The notes under the pieces: generated by a model
Seen by the model: the letters and a program-made list of their open reading frames with translations, nothing else
Databases searched by the model: none
Told to the model about the DNA's origin: nothing
DNA from: Beroe forskalii
Taxonomy: Eukaryota > Ctenophora > Nuda > Beroida > Beroidae
Assembly (NCBI GenBank): GCA_011033025.1
Contig: WFMF01000303.1
Location: forward strand, 62,001 to 126,000
DNA length: 64,000 nucleotides
Direction of reading: 5' to 3'
Translations under genes and position numbers: made by a program
Shown here: positions 11,491 through 61,809 of the stretch, piece after piece
Layout of the letters: every line of letters begins with the position of its first letter
How positions within the stretch are numbered: the first letter of the stretch is position 1

Positions 11491-13440
11491 TGAAGCTTGA
11501 AAGAACATACAATAAGCTAAAAACTGAAGAATCCAAAAGAGAATATAATGCTGCATGCATAAAAACAGCTGCTATTCTAAGAAATGCTCAAAACTCCTAC
11601 TATTCCAGACAATTATCTCTATGTGAAAAGGACAAGAAGAAAACATACTCAATAGTGAACAACTTGATGGATAGAAATATTGAGTTTGGATGTAGACCAA
11701 AGCACAAAGAAGACTGTGTTATTGCAGAAGAGATGAGCAGTTATTTCAAAGAAAAGGTTGACAAGATCTATCATGACATTGATAATGAGCACAATTACCA
11801 GTTTTTTGTTGGCAGTAACTATGAAGAGTCTTTAACTTTTGATGGCAATTCATTTGATGAATTCAGTCCTGTTACTGAATCTGAACTGCTAGATATAATC
11901 TCAGAAATTAGCAAAAGGAATGCCAACTCGACCCCACACCAGTCAGTGTCCTAACCCAATGTACTACAGAGTTGTTGCCCACACTTTTATTCATTGTTAA
12001 TGAGTCCCTTACATCAGGTGTGTTTCCACATTCTCTCAAAGAAGCTTTGGTTAGACCAAAAGTTAAAGACATAAATGGGGATCTGGATGATTACAGTAAT
12101 TACAGACCAATTAGTAACCTTCCTTTCATTTCCAAACTGATTGAAAAGTGTGTTCATAAGCAGTTGTGTAGTCATCTCAACAGAAACAATCTTCATGCTA
12201 AATTTCAAAGTGGCTATCGTTCTTCTCATAGCTGTGAAACAGCAACTCTGTCTATTTATAATGACCTTCTTTGCCTAAGTGATACTAAAAGTAAAGTTAT
12301 TCTACTTCTTCTTGACCTTTCAGCTGCCTTTGATACAGTATGTCACAAAACACTTCTCAATAAACTTGAAAGGAATTTTGGGATCAAAGGAAAAGTTCTA
12401 CAATGGTTTAACTCATATTTACATGAAAGATCATTTACAGTTCACATTGACACCTCGAAGTCAAGAAAATGTTTTCTGAAAATAGGTGTTCCTCAAGGCT
12501 CAATCCTTGGGCCCATCTTATTCATTTTGTACACGAAAGAACTAGAGGTAATTGCCAGGAAACATGGGTTCAGTGTTTACATGTATGCTGATGATACACA
12601 AATATATATCGAATTTAGACCTTTGTTCGACAACTTTGATGATATTGAATCTAGATTAATCAGCTGCTTTGAAGAAATTAAATCATGGATGTCACAAAAT
12701 CATCTGAAAATAAATCCATCAAAAACTGAAGCTCTTGTTGTTAAATCAAAAAACCATTTCGATCCAAATATAGATTCAATAAAAGAAGTCAAGGTCAGTC
12801 ATACAACTGCCATTAAATGTTCTAATGTAGTAAAAAAGTCTTGGAATTTGGTTTGACGATTTCCTTACATTTGATTCCATATCAGTAAGATTGTCCAGGC
12901 ATGCAACATAACTCTTAGAAACCTCTGGGTTATAAGTTCAAAATTGAGTTTCAGCATCAAGAAGCAGCTTGTACACTGTCTTATTCTTTCCAGATTAGAC
13001 TTTGCAATGGTCTGTTCTATAATCTCCCAGCATATCAAATAAAGAGACTGCAGAAAGTTCAAAATGATTGTGTCAGGTTTCTCTATGGAAAGAGGATCAA
13101 ACATTTTGACAGGATAACACCTTCCTAAAAGAAGCTCATTTCCTACCTGTCAAAGAACGTATTAGATTCAAAATTGCACTTTTGGTCTTCAAAAGCTTGA
13201 ACAATGATGTCCCAGATTACCTCAGGCAACATCTACAAATTAAGACTGAACTAATCCATTCTCTGCGGACAGAGGATGATTTCTTTTTTATTGAAAATTT
13301 TGTGTTCCTCATTTGCAAAGAACTGAAAGAGCCTTCTCACATGCTGCACCAGCTGTCTGGAACAAACTCCCCTATGGACTTAGAAGTGCTAGTGACACTA
13401 AACTTTTAAAAAAGATTTGAAAAACATATTTGTTCACAAA
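11490..13440 (+). pseudogene. Decayed non-LTR retrotransposon, reverse transcriptase region
   Basis: A LINE fragment of Jockey/CR1/L2-like type, without the upstream endonuclease. The first frame (11490-11954) is the pre-RT region. A one-base shift near 11933 moves to the frame at 11972-12856 with the RT motifs in order: NYRPISNLPFISKLIEK, FQSGYRSSHSCETA, LLLLDLSAAFDTV (catalytic Asp), GVPQGSILGPILF and YADDTQIY (catalytic YADD). After a stop, the typical LINE tail is found in shifted frames: FKSLNNDVPDYL, then RAFSHAAPAVWNKLPYGLRS (13322-13390). At least three frame breaks make this copy inactive. An AT-rich ATTTATTTATTT run near 13650 may mark the 3' end. Confidence 0.88.
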
Positions 13441-13749
13441 TTATTTTACATAAATGGACTAAAGCTACAATAAGTTTATTAACAATTTTAACTAATAAGC
13501 CATTAAAATATATGCCATTATATGCAATCTATGCCCTTTTGCTAAGTTTTAAGATTATGAGACGCTTTAGAAAGCGGGGTTGAACTTTTTAGATGACTCT
13601 TTAAGGTTTTGAATCTCATGATAGCTATTAAGCGTTTACTAAGAATGTAACATTTATTTATTTATTTATTTATGTTTTAACTGGGAATTTCAGGAGCAAA
13701 GTGTCTCTCAAGATGGAGTATTGAATCTGGATGAAAAAGGCCTTGATAA

Positions 13750-13985
13750 TGCATTTGTGTGCAGACCACTCAATTGACAGAGGCCTTGATAAAGACGAAC
13801 AGATTTCCTCTGCTCACTTCAACTTTCTATATGAATTCGGTCAAAAGCACACAAATTTGCACATCTTTATCGTGAAATTGTGTGCTTTTGACAGAATTCA
13901 TATAGAAAGTTGAAGTGTGCAGTGGAAATCTGTGTGTCTTTATCAAGGCCTCTGTCAATTGAGTGGTCTACAAACATATGGGTTA
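13750..13985. mobile_element. Foldback element with ~100-bp inverted arms
   Basis: The left arm (about 13755-13862) runs GTGTGCAGACCACTCAATTG, GGCCTTGATAAAGAC, TTCAACTTTCTATATGAATT, AAAAGCACACAA. The right arm (about 13874-13980) is its near-perfect reverse complement. The short centre is near 13868. It belongs to the same family as the smaller 9830-9970 element. Confidence 0.85.
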
Positions 13986-14279
13986 GTGTGTTGCTTAATT
14001 TCTTGATGCTTGGAGTAATGACAAAGACCAAAGAGCAAGTTTCAGTTTCATTCAGGCAGGTGGTTACTGCACTTAACAGTGCTATACCCTGTTACCAGGG
14101 GGTTACTGCTGGGGGCCTACCTCATAAAAAGCTCTTGCAAACACCCCAAATGCTGAGGTAGGTATTGGACTGAAGATGCCTGCACACCACTCATCTTGGC
14201 ATGACTCACTTAGACTCTCCACATTGCATTACCTCATGTTGGTGTTCAAGTACAGATTTGCAGAAAAGTCTTGCAGGTT

Positions 14280-14330
14280 GATGTCTTGAAGAAAGATTGA
14301 TTTTTGATTTGAACATAGTAAAAAAAATAT
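14280..14330. repeat. Second copy of the GATGTCTTGAAGAAAGATT repeat
   Basis: GGTTGATGTCTTGAAGAAAG followed by ATTGATTTTTGATTTGAA. It matches 11452-11490 in the same orientation and directly precedes the pentanucleotide satellite. Confidence 0.65.
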
Positions 14331-14424
14331 GTTTTTAATCTAAAATCTTAACAACACTACTATTTACAATCATATAAATATTTGAGAATGTTCTGTCACA
14401 CTTTGTGGAGTTCCTGAAGCATGA

Positions 14425-15209
14425 ATGTAATGTAATGTAATGTAATGTAATGTAATGTAATGTAATGTAATGTAATGTAATGTAATGTAATGTAATGTAA
14501 TGTAATGTAATGTAATGTAATGTAATGTAATGTAATGTAATGTAATGTAATGTAATGTAATGTAATGTAATGTAATGTAATGTAATGTAATGTAATGTAA
14601 TGTAATGTAATGTAATGTAATGTAATGTAATGTAATGTAATGTAATGTAATGTAATAATGTAATGTAATGTAATGTAATGTAATGTAATGTAATGTAATG
14701 TAATGTAATGTAATGTAATGTAATGTAATGTAATGTAATGTAATGTAATGTAATGTAATGTAATGTAATGTAATGTAATGTAATGTAATGTAATGTAATG
14801 TAATGTAATGTAATGTAATGTAATGTAATGTAATGTAATGTAATGTAATGTAATGTAATGTAATGTAATGTAATGTAATGTAATGTAATGTAATGTAATG
14901 TAATGTAATGTAAATGTAATGTAATGTAATGTAATGTAATGTAATGTAATGTAATGTAAGTGTAATGTAATGTAATGTAATGTAATGTAATATAATGTAA
15001 TATAATGTAATATAATGTAATATAATGTAATATAATGTAATATAATGTAATATAATGTAATATAATGTAATATAATGTAATGTAATGTAATGTAATGTAA
15101 TGTAATGTAATGTAATGTAATGTAATGTAATGTAATGTAATGTAATGTAATGTAATGTAATGTAATGTAATGTAATGTAATGTAATGTAATGTAATGTAA
15201 TGTAATGTA
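14425..15209. repeat. (TGTAA)n satellite, about 785 bp
   Basis: Almost perfect tandem TGTAA for about 157 units. Phase slips occur at about 14656, 14912 and 14958. From about 14990 to 15079 the unit becomes the ten-base TATAATGTAA. Two long minus-strand frames of repeated HYITL are produced by this repeat and are not genes. Confidence 0.98.
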
Positions 15210-15349
15210 AAGATTTGCCATAAAGCAACTCAATTAGTCAGAAAATTCTTTCATCACACTTTATCATTTTAGCATGTACCCTAAACAAGGTACTCAAAAT
15301 ATTTAACTATAAGTATTGTTCATCTAAGTTGTTAAAAAACACCCATATA

Positions 15350-15665
15350 TATATATATTTTTTTTTGAAGGTTTTACTTCTATTCCAACAGCTGTAACAG
15401 CCAATGACAGGAATCGAAGGATTCAAGTGTAATCAAGCCAGTGACGGTTAAGGAAGTGTAATCCATGCTTTCTTCGCCCGAGACTTCGCTGCAATGGGCA
15501 GCTACTCATTTAACCCTCCCGCACAGTTTCCTGTACGCTCGGCTGAGTGAACCGTGTGGCTGCTTAGGTGAGAGTTCTCACCCTTAGCACGGTAGGCATG
15601 GCCGGGAATCGAACAACCAACCTCTCGATTGCAAGTACGACGCCTTAACCACTGCGCTACCTGCT
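15350..15665 (-). mobile_element. tRNA-derived SINE
   Basis: On the minus strand the element begins at about 15663 with GCAGGTAGCGCAGTGGTTAA, an excellent Pol III A box (TAGCGCAGTGG). Then comes an anticodon-like loop CTTGCAA and a B box, TTGTTCGATTCCC (near 15610). The tRNA-unrelated body continues to an A/T tail around 15350-15366. The acceptor and anticodon stems are degenerate, so this is a SINE and not a tRNA gene. The head most resembles tRNA-Ala(TGC). Confidence 0.8.
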
Positions 15666-15733
15666 ATACAAAGATCCATATGCATAACAGTCTGCTATTC
15701 AAAACTTGACAGTATGTTGATGGCGTACTGTCA

Positions 15734-16150
15734 TTAACTCTGACACACAGTCTTCTCGACACTGTTTACAATTCCATTTCTGATGAAATGTCGCTTGTTA
15801 GGCTCATCAGCCTTCTTCCTCTTCAACTCTGCAACAAGAGTCCTGTGTGCAAGCCTCTGATTGTGGGACCTGTCGGGAGACAGGAAAACACTCTTATACT
15901 TGTCCTTCTCATTGAGTAGGGGAGATTTAGCAATGACCTCTGAAACAATCAAGGAACTGGTCAAGGCAACCTTGACAGGGCGTGGTCTACTGTCCTTAGC
16001 CTTACCCACTCTAAACACCTCCATCTTTGGTTTTTCTCCAATTACTTCCATGATGCTACATATCTTCTCATTGAGGTCCTCCTTGTCCTCCTCTGCCAGA
16101 CCAAATACCATGATGTTTCGGCTCCTGTCCTCCTCCTCTACAAGAGAGAA
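15734..16150 (-). pseudogene. LINE ORF1-like protein fragment
   Basis: The minus-strand frame contains EEEDRSRNIMVFGLAEE, CSIMEVIGEKPKMEVFRVGK, RPRPVKVALTSS, SVFLSPDRSHNQRLAHRTLV and DEPNKRHFIRNGIVNSV. This is the pattern of ORF1 RNA-binding proteins of invertebrate LINEs (an RRM-like core and a C-terminal domain). The upstream part and the RT are missing here. The same C-terminal block is found at 61600-61803 on the plus strand. Confidence 0.75.
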
Positions 16151-16429
16151 AAAGAGATATTTTATCTTGAAACTGACAGTTGAATAGTGGTGCAAAGTGT
16201 ATGGGTTTAATTTCATATTTGAGAATTTTTGTGTTTCACTGAAATGATCAATCACTTCAAACATGTTTTTAAATGGGTTTTAAATTTGTTCATGGATGAG
16301 CATTATTTCAACTATAATGGCAAGTTGTTCTTTAGCTTTGTGGCACAACATACAAATGCCTTGAATGAATAATTTTCTCTATTCTTTTCTCTATTCTTTT
16401 TTTAGCTTAGTTTACATACAAATGCCGTG

Positions 16430-17060
16430 ACTTTGCTAAACACGTATATTCCTGTGTGGCTTGCGCGGCGCGCTTCCCCAGCACAGGGAAGCGCGCGGCG
16501 CGTACACACTCCTATGCGGGCTTAGGAAGCCTTGACTGAATAATTTTCTTTATTCTCTTCTTAGCTCTGCGAAGTGAAACAAACTTTTTCTGGAATTCAA
16601 TTAATTTCGTCAAATTTTTAGCATCATCAGAAAATCTTTGTCAGACGTTGTCTTAATGTCTTCCCCTAACCAGGGGCGTCGCGAAACGTTTTAATTTAGC
16701 GTTTTATTTTAGCGCAATTGCCGCGCACTCCGTGCGCGTAGCCACAAACCAGGGTCCTGGTTAGGGCAAGACGTTCCCCTAACCAGGGGTGTCGCGAGCA
16801 AGGCGCGGCGCGCGCGTAAAACTAGGGATCTGGTTAGAGCAAGGCAAGACGTTGTCTGAAGGCTTGCTAAACACGTATATCCCTGTGTGCTCGCGCGGCG
16901 CGCTTCCCCAGCGCAGTGTGTCTCGTTCCTAAGCCCGCATAGGTGTGTGTACGCGCAACCCACACAGGGATATACGTGTTTAGCAATGTGTCCCGTAGGG
17001 AAGCGCGCGGCGCGTACACACACCTATGCGGGCTTAGGAAGCGGCGGGTACACACACCTT
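16430..17060. mobile_element. Cluster of GC-rich palindromic repeats, family 1
   Basis: At least three copies (about 16430-16535, 16862-16945 and 16950-17060, the last inverted). One end reads GCTAAACACGTATATCCCTG and the other GCTTCCTAAGCCCGCATAGG followed by TGTGTGTACGCGC. The middle is rich in GCGCGGCGCG. The copies strongly contrast with the AT-rich surroundings. The same family is found at 63120-63720. Confidence 0.75.
16664..16845. mobile_element. GC-rich palindromic repeats, family 2 (CCCTAACCAGG)
   Basis: CCCCTAACCAGGGGYGTCGC occurs twice (about 16665 and 16775). Each is paired with an inverted GGTYCTGGTTAGRGCAAG word about 70-95 bp away. These foldback units lie between copies of family 1. 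Relatives lie at 62790-62830, 62985 and 63237-63278. Confidence 0.65.
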
Positions 17061-17331
17061 ACTCTAAACCAATTTCAAAATTTTATGGTTATAAATACAA
17101 AATCAAATGCAAAACTTTTGATTAAATTTACAATACAATAAATTTACAATATGATTGGAAGAGCAAATTCTTAATTTTTAGCTCATACCACACGAACTTG
17201 AATGTTGAAAAATGAAAATGTTTGAAATTTGAAAACTGCAACTGGCAACATATTTATAAATGTTGCACTGACAGTCCAAAACCCCGCAATTATTTACGAT
17301 GAATTTGAAGAGAACATGTCGGGTTTACGGC

Positions 17332-17403
17332 TCTTGCCAGACGTTGCCTGCCCCATAAAGTCAGGGCGCAGGCTTTGCGCGCAAAACGCCTGGCAAGTTT
17401 ACC
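17332..17403. mobile_element. Small palindromic element, CTTGCCAGACG family
   Basis: It begins CTTGCCAGACGTTGCCTGCC and ends CGCCTGGCAAG, an inverted pair. It belongs to the same family as 17606-17674 and 62830-62935. Confidence 0.65.
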
Positions 17404-17605
17404 TGCGGGGAGTAGGAATAGGAGGTCTAACAAACTAAGAAATTATATTTGTTTACAACTACCAAAACTCTTAAATGTCTTTTCACGGTTCAGGCTTTCA
17501 GGTAAGATATTCACTCCTTGTTGAAACCAAGTGTAACTCTGTTGCCATTAGTAAAATTTAACATCTGCTTTACAACTAGAGCGCCATGATATATCGATCT
17601 AACAC

Positions 17606-17674
17606 GGTTGCCTGGCCCCCTCGCGCGCGCGCCCCGACTCGCAGAAAAAAATATGGGGCAGAAAAAGTCTGGCA
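17606..17674 (-). mobile_element. Small palindromic element, CTTGCCAGACG family, minus orientation
   Basis: Read on the minus strand it gives TTGCCAGACTTTTTCTGCCC, CATATTTTTTTCTGCGAG, CGCGCGCGAGGGGGCC and AGGCAAC, matching 62831-62930 in order. Confidence 0.65.
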
Positions 17675-18208
17675 ACAATTGTTCACAATCACATAATACG
17701 TAATCAGCAGAGGGGGACGGGATTTCCAAATGATTACGGCTGATTATGGGGGAGGGGGGTCTTCGCAGCTGATTTTGTAATCAATTTCCCCATTTTCCAG
17801 ATTTTTAAAGAAAAAATGGCAAAAAATCTTCAACTTTCCAGGAAATTTTCCAAAAAGTGGCTATAAATCTTGATCTGTCCAAAAAATTCCAAAAAATCAC
17901 GAAAATCACGAAACCTATTTTGAAAAATTGTCACTTTGTTATGCTGTACTTCGTTATGGAATTGCCATGTCGTTGTAATAATTGTCCTCAGGAGGGGGAT
18001 TTGACTCAAGATAACGGTTAATTTTACGGAAGGGCGGAGGTTAGAAATAGTACCGATTATGTAATATGTGAACGATCCTAATCGTGATGAAAATTTAAAT
18101 TTAAACATCTACTGGACAGTCTTCTACTTTTTGTCTTTGTAGGACTGTTTCACCGAACATATAAATTATAAATTCAAACAGTCTCATGCTAACAAACATT
18201 TTACAGAA
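17675..18208. other. No gene; 3' flank of the PWWP gene
   Basis: Non-coding. Contains G-rich and A/T-rich patches but no recognised element. Confidence 0.4.
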
Positions 18209-18214
18209 TTTATT
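18209..18214 (-). promoter_or_regulatory. Poly(A) signal of the PWWP gene
   Basis: AATAAA on the minus strand, about 150 bp after the TGA at 18363-18365. This is a plausible position for a short 3' UTR. Confidence 0.55.
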
Positions 18215-18362
18215 TATATATCAATACAGTTAAACCTTGTGCCAACAAAAATAACAAAAAACCAACATTAATAGGCATGACAATAATAGCAATATAATAT
18301 TATGAAAACGTTCTTTAGTAAAAATAATGATGAATTTCTTCTGCAGATTTAGCATTTCCCAG

Positions 18363-19913
18363 TCAGGAGAGGAGTTGTTTGAGCGCGAGAGCATGAGCTG
18401 ACTCGACTGTGGCTTGGTAGGCCTGGTGACGGGCTGCCAGCCTTTGGTCGTACCTGACACGGTAAGAAAGGAGGAAGGGCGAGACGGCGAATTCAGGGAG
18501 ACTCTCAACACTCCTCTCGTCATCCAGCCACTGTACCATGTACCTGGGGATACAGTGATTCACATTACCCAGCCACTGTACCATGTACCTGGGGATACAG
18601 TGATTCACTTCACCCAGCCTCTGTACCATGTACCTAGGGATACAGTGATTCACATTACCCAGCCACTGTACCATGTGTACCTGGGGATAGTGATTCACTT
18701 TACCCAGCCACTGTACCTGGGGATACAGTGAGTCACTTTACCACTGTACCATGTACCCTGGGGATACAGTGATTCACATTACCCAGCCACTGCCCCATGT
18801 ACCTGGGATACAGTGATTCACATTACCCAGCCACTGTACCATGTACCTGGGGATACAGTGATTCACATTACCCAGCCACGTACCATGTACCTGGGGATAC
18901 AGTGACTACATTACCCAGCCACTATACCATGTGGCGATACAGTGATTCACTTCACCCCAGCCACTGTACCATGTACCTGGGGATACAGTGATTCACATTA
19001 CCCGCCACTGTTCATGTACCTGGGGATACAGTGATTCATTACCCAGCCACTGTACCATGTACCTGGGGATACAGTGATTCACATTACCCTGTGCTTCACA
19101 CTATACCATGTACCTGGGGATACAGTGATTCACAGCCACTATGTACCATGTGTACTCAGATAAGATTCATTACCCAGCCACTGTACCATACCCAGTGCCA
19201 CTTTACCATGTACCTGGGGATACAGTGATTCACTGTACCATGTACCTTGGGATACAGTAGCCTACTTTTACCCAGCCACCATGTACCTGGGGATACAGTG
19301 ATTCACATTACCCAGCCACTGTACCATGTACCTGGGATACAGTGATTCATTACCCAGCCACTGCACCATGTACCTGGGGGATACAGTGATCCACATTACC
19401 CAGCCACTGCACCATGTACCTGGGGATACAGTGATTCACATTACCCAGCCACTGTACCATGTACCTGGGGACAGTGATTCACATTACCCAGCCACTGTAC
19501 CATGTACCTGGGGATACAGTAGTTCACATTGCCCAGCCACTGTACCTGGGATACAGTGATTACCCATGCCTGGGGATACAGTGATTCACATTACCATGTA
19601 CCTGGGGATACAGTGATTCACTTACCCAGCCACTGTTCCATGTCCTGGGATACTGATTCCTTACCCACCACTGACCATGTACCTGGGATAAATGTACGAA
19701 ATGACATTCCTTGGGAAAGGGTTTAATGCAAACTCACGTATAAGTTATTTCAATATCCGCCACATTTACTGAAGATCGATTACTTACCGTTTTCCCGTAG
19801 TCAAGGACTCTGGCAGGCCACCAATCACGGTGATAAAGTGCCCAAACTATGCTCTCAACCCCGATACTGGCTTTCACATCCCTCTCAGCTTCTTGTAGCG
19901 CTAGCTTCCAGTC
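18363..19913 (-). CDS. PWWP-domain protein, last two exons (partial)
   Basis: The penultimate exon, 19913-19788, has a good acceptor (CCACTTCAG) and donor (ACG/GTAAGT) and encodes DWKLALQEAERD, GVESIVWALYHRDWWPARVL. The VWA...WWPARVL core is the start of a PWWP domain, a chromatin-reading fold. The last exon (18530 or slightly higher, to 18363) encodes WLDDERSVESLPEFAVSPF, YRVRYDQRLAARHQAYQATV and ALALKQLLS, then TGA. This fits the second half of a PWWP domain with its C-terminal helix. The acceptor is ambiguous because it lies in the minisatellite: GGTACAG/TGG keeps the phase, whereas the stronger TATCCCCAG/GTACATGG does not. Upstream exons were not found. A C-terminal PWWP resembles PWWP2-type proteins; the ortholog is uncertain. 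Confidence 0.62.
18531..19690. repeat. 45-bp minisatellite filling an intron, about 25 copies
   Basis: The plus-strand unit is CATGTACCTGGGGATACAGT followed by GATTCACATTACCCAGCC and ACTGTAC. Copies at the right end are more degenerate, with deletions. On the gene's strand every unit carries a CTGTATCCCCAG acceptor-like site and the first ~20 bases of the last PWWP exon. Three plus-strand frames with repeated HVPGD are artefacts. Confidence 0.95.
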
Positions 19914-20027
19914 CTGAAGTGGACATTTACTGTAATGGTTATTTGAATATAAGTCATACTATAAACACCTAGACACTTGAATCGCTAGTGGTAAATAACG
20001 AGTGGTAAAAAGCCAGTGGTAAATTGA

Positions 20028-20385
20028 ACAATCAACGAACACCGAGTAGAATACAGTCACTGAACCTTGATGGGAATCCAATCAACGAATACCGAGTAGA
20101 ATACAGTCACTGCACATTGATTGAAATCCAATCAACAAACAACGAGTAGAAATAGAATAACGTCATTACACCTTGATGGGAATCCAATTGAATATAACAT
20201 TCACCGAGTGTGAATATGACTGAATCCAATCAACGAACTCCGAGTAGAATACAGTCACAACACCTTGATTGGAATCCAACGTTGATTCCAATTAAGGTGT
20301 TGCAAGTGTATTTTTACTCAGTGTTCGTTGATTGGATTCCAATCAATTTGTAGTGACTGTATTCTACTCGGTGAGTCCAATCTGA
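20028..20385. repeat. Direct plus inverted repeats of an ATCAACGAAYACCGAGTAG unit
   Basis: The ~55-bp motif AATCCAATCAACGAACACCG, AGTAGAATACAGTCACT recurs near 20028, 20087 and 20227 and, degraded, near 20128. The strand flips around 20283 (GGAATCCAACGTTGATTCC), after which reverse-complement copies run to about 20385. The whole is a large imperfect palindrome, possibly a foldback element. Confidence 0.75.
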
Positions 20386-20399
20386 TCAATTTTAAATTC

Positions 20400-21142
20400 C
20401 GTGATCGGAATCAGATTATTCTTCTGTTTAGTTACTGTAAATTAAATTTTCTTTCAATTTTTCTGAAAAAAGAGGGCGACATGAAACGAGCTTTTGAACC
20501 GTAAAAGACGTTGAAATAAATTTAAAGCAGCATTTAAACACCTCTGCAGATTCCTTAGCAGCAAATCTTTTAAAACGCAGCGTATTAAATGCAATATCTT
20601 AGACGGTACATGACAGCGCCGCAAAAAATACCATAAAATTCAACATTATGCGTCACGGTAAAGCACGTTTGCATGCACTGCCACACGCTGGAAAATTAAA
20701 AAGTCCAACTCCACATTCGCCTTGCTTGATAAGGTTGAGATAGCCGATGTCACGGTAATGTCTGTTAAATAATACTGAATATATGCCGATTAGAATAAAT
20801 AACATAATAATTTATTGCAGTATAGTGATTTGACCTTTATACGAACAGCAGATGCAGCAGTAATGCCATAATGGAATAAAATTCAACCGTTCATTAATGA
20901 TTGGACGGAAGGACTGCGCTATAAAATAGTAAAATATTGACTTTATCAAGACAGGGGCACCCCAATATTAGCCAATCAAGTTCTCACATTTGCCTTTCTC
21001 AATATCTCATCTCACTGCCTGACAATGAACCATATCATGCTCTGTGGACTGCGCTATACCAGGAGTTTCATGAGTTTTGTCACGTGACATAGTGTCGTCA
21101 CACAGATCACTAAGTCACGAATATAAGTTACAAACTGCATCT
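20400..21142. other. 3' flank of NVL; no gene seen
   Basis: Probably includes the NVL 3' UTR. An AATAAA on the minus strand near 20810 could be its poly(A) signal but is ~330 bp away. No exon of the PWWP gene was recognised here. Confidence 0.4.
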
Positions 21143-60863
<39,721 letters not shown>

Positions 60864-60889
60864 GAATTCCTAGAAATATTTTAACCAAT

Positions 60890-60960
60890 TTCAATCTTGC
60901 AGATTGATGTCTTGAAGAAAGATTTCTTTTTAATTCAAATATTATAACACAATAAGAATA
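60890..60960. repeat. Third copy of the GATGTCTTGAAGAAAGATT repeat
   Basis: CTTGCAGATTGATGTCTTGA, AGAAAGATTTCTTTTTAATT. It lies just upstream of the NVL start codon, so it may overlap the promoter or 5' UTR. Confidence 0.65.
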
Positions 60961-61224
60961 TCAAAATAACTTTATTTGAAATTGAAAGCACTTATTCCAT
61001 AGTTTAGACTTACACACAAATTTGTGCTCAGTGTTTGAAAAAAGGGTAAGCAGAAAGGATACACATTTAAGAAGCCTTACCAAGCAATCATTGGTGACAA
61101 ATAATTGTAGATGGTCCAATAGATGGTCCAACTTCTCAAAAATTATCAGTACAAACAGCAAAGTCAGCAATAAATTGGAGTGATGAACTGTAGTAAAGAG
61201 GATTGCAGGGTAAGCAGACAAAAG

Positions 61225-61504
61225 GGCAAAATGGTACCACAGGAACACGACAAAAATTTAGCCTCCATGGAGGCTGAGTGGAGGCTGAGTGGAGCCTAGT
61301 GGAGCCTAGTGGAGGCTGGGTGGAGGCTAATTAGCCTCCATAGTGGAGGCTATTTTTCGGATATTAGCCTCATGCCTCCATTAGCCTCCGTGGAGGCTAG
61401 TGTTTGAAATTAGCCTCCACTTAGCCTCCACTCAGGCTCCACTCAGCCTCCATGGAGGCTAATGGAGGCTAATTTTTGTCGTGTTCCTGTGGTACCATTT
61501 TGCC
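61225..61504. mobile_element. 280-bp palindromic MITE with 8-bp target duplication
   Basis: Ends GGCAAAATGGTACCACAGGA, ACACGACAAAAATT and exact complement, ~36 bp. Flanked by GACAAAAG at 61217-61224 and 61505-61512. The middle is made of GGAGGCTRAG/TAGCCTCCA words that pair across the centre. High arm identity suggests a recent insertion. Confidence 0.92.
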
Positions 61505-61599
61505 GACAAAAGTACCCCCAAGCATCTATGTGAACATAAGGTTAAGGGTTAGGGATTGGGAAAGGGCCGTTGTTTAGGGTTTGTGTTGGTTAGAGTTGT

Positions 61600-61803
61600 G
61601 GAACATATCCTGGCAAAGTCAAGGAAGCTTTCGTTCTTGGAGAGATACAAGAAAGTGTACATCAACCTTGACAGGTCACCGGAGGAAAGGGAACATCGGA
61701 GGGAGCTAGTGAAGGAGGTTAAACGGTTATCAGAGGAAGAAAAGGACAGAAGACACTACATCAGGAACGGAAAAGTTTGTAGCGTCCCAAAGAGTGCTAC
61801 ATA
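61600..61803 (+). pseudogene. LINE ORF1-like C-terminal fragment
   Basis: Encodes FLERYKKVYINLDRSPEERE, HRRELVKEVKRLSEEEKDRR, HYIRNGKVCSV, then stop. It aligns with the C-terminal block of 15734-16150 (DRSHNQRLAHRTLV, RHFIRNG). There is no start or upstream domain; it is a 5'-truncated remnant. Downstream sequence to about 62160 (TTTGAAGCCCTTAGTGG, GTGGGCCTTTCC) may be the LINE spacer. Confidence 0.7.
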
Positions 61804-61809
61804 GTGGTT

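Noticed and set aside
14335-15233. Two ~290-codon frames of repeated HYITL
   Set aside because: Pure translation of a (TGTAA)n satellite that happens to lack stops.
15590-15665. tRNA-Ala gene on the minus strand
   Set aside because: A and B boxes are good but the stems do not pair and a long tRNA-unrelated body follows, so it is a SINE.
18414-19726. Plus-strand frames with repeated HVPGDTVIH
   Set aside because: They follow the 45-bp minisatellite. The gene is on the other strand.
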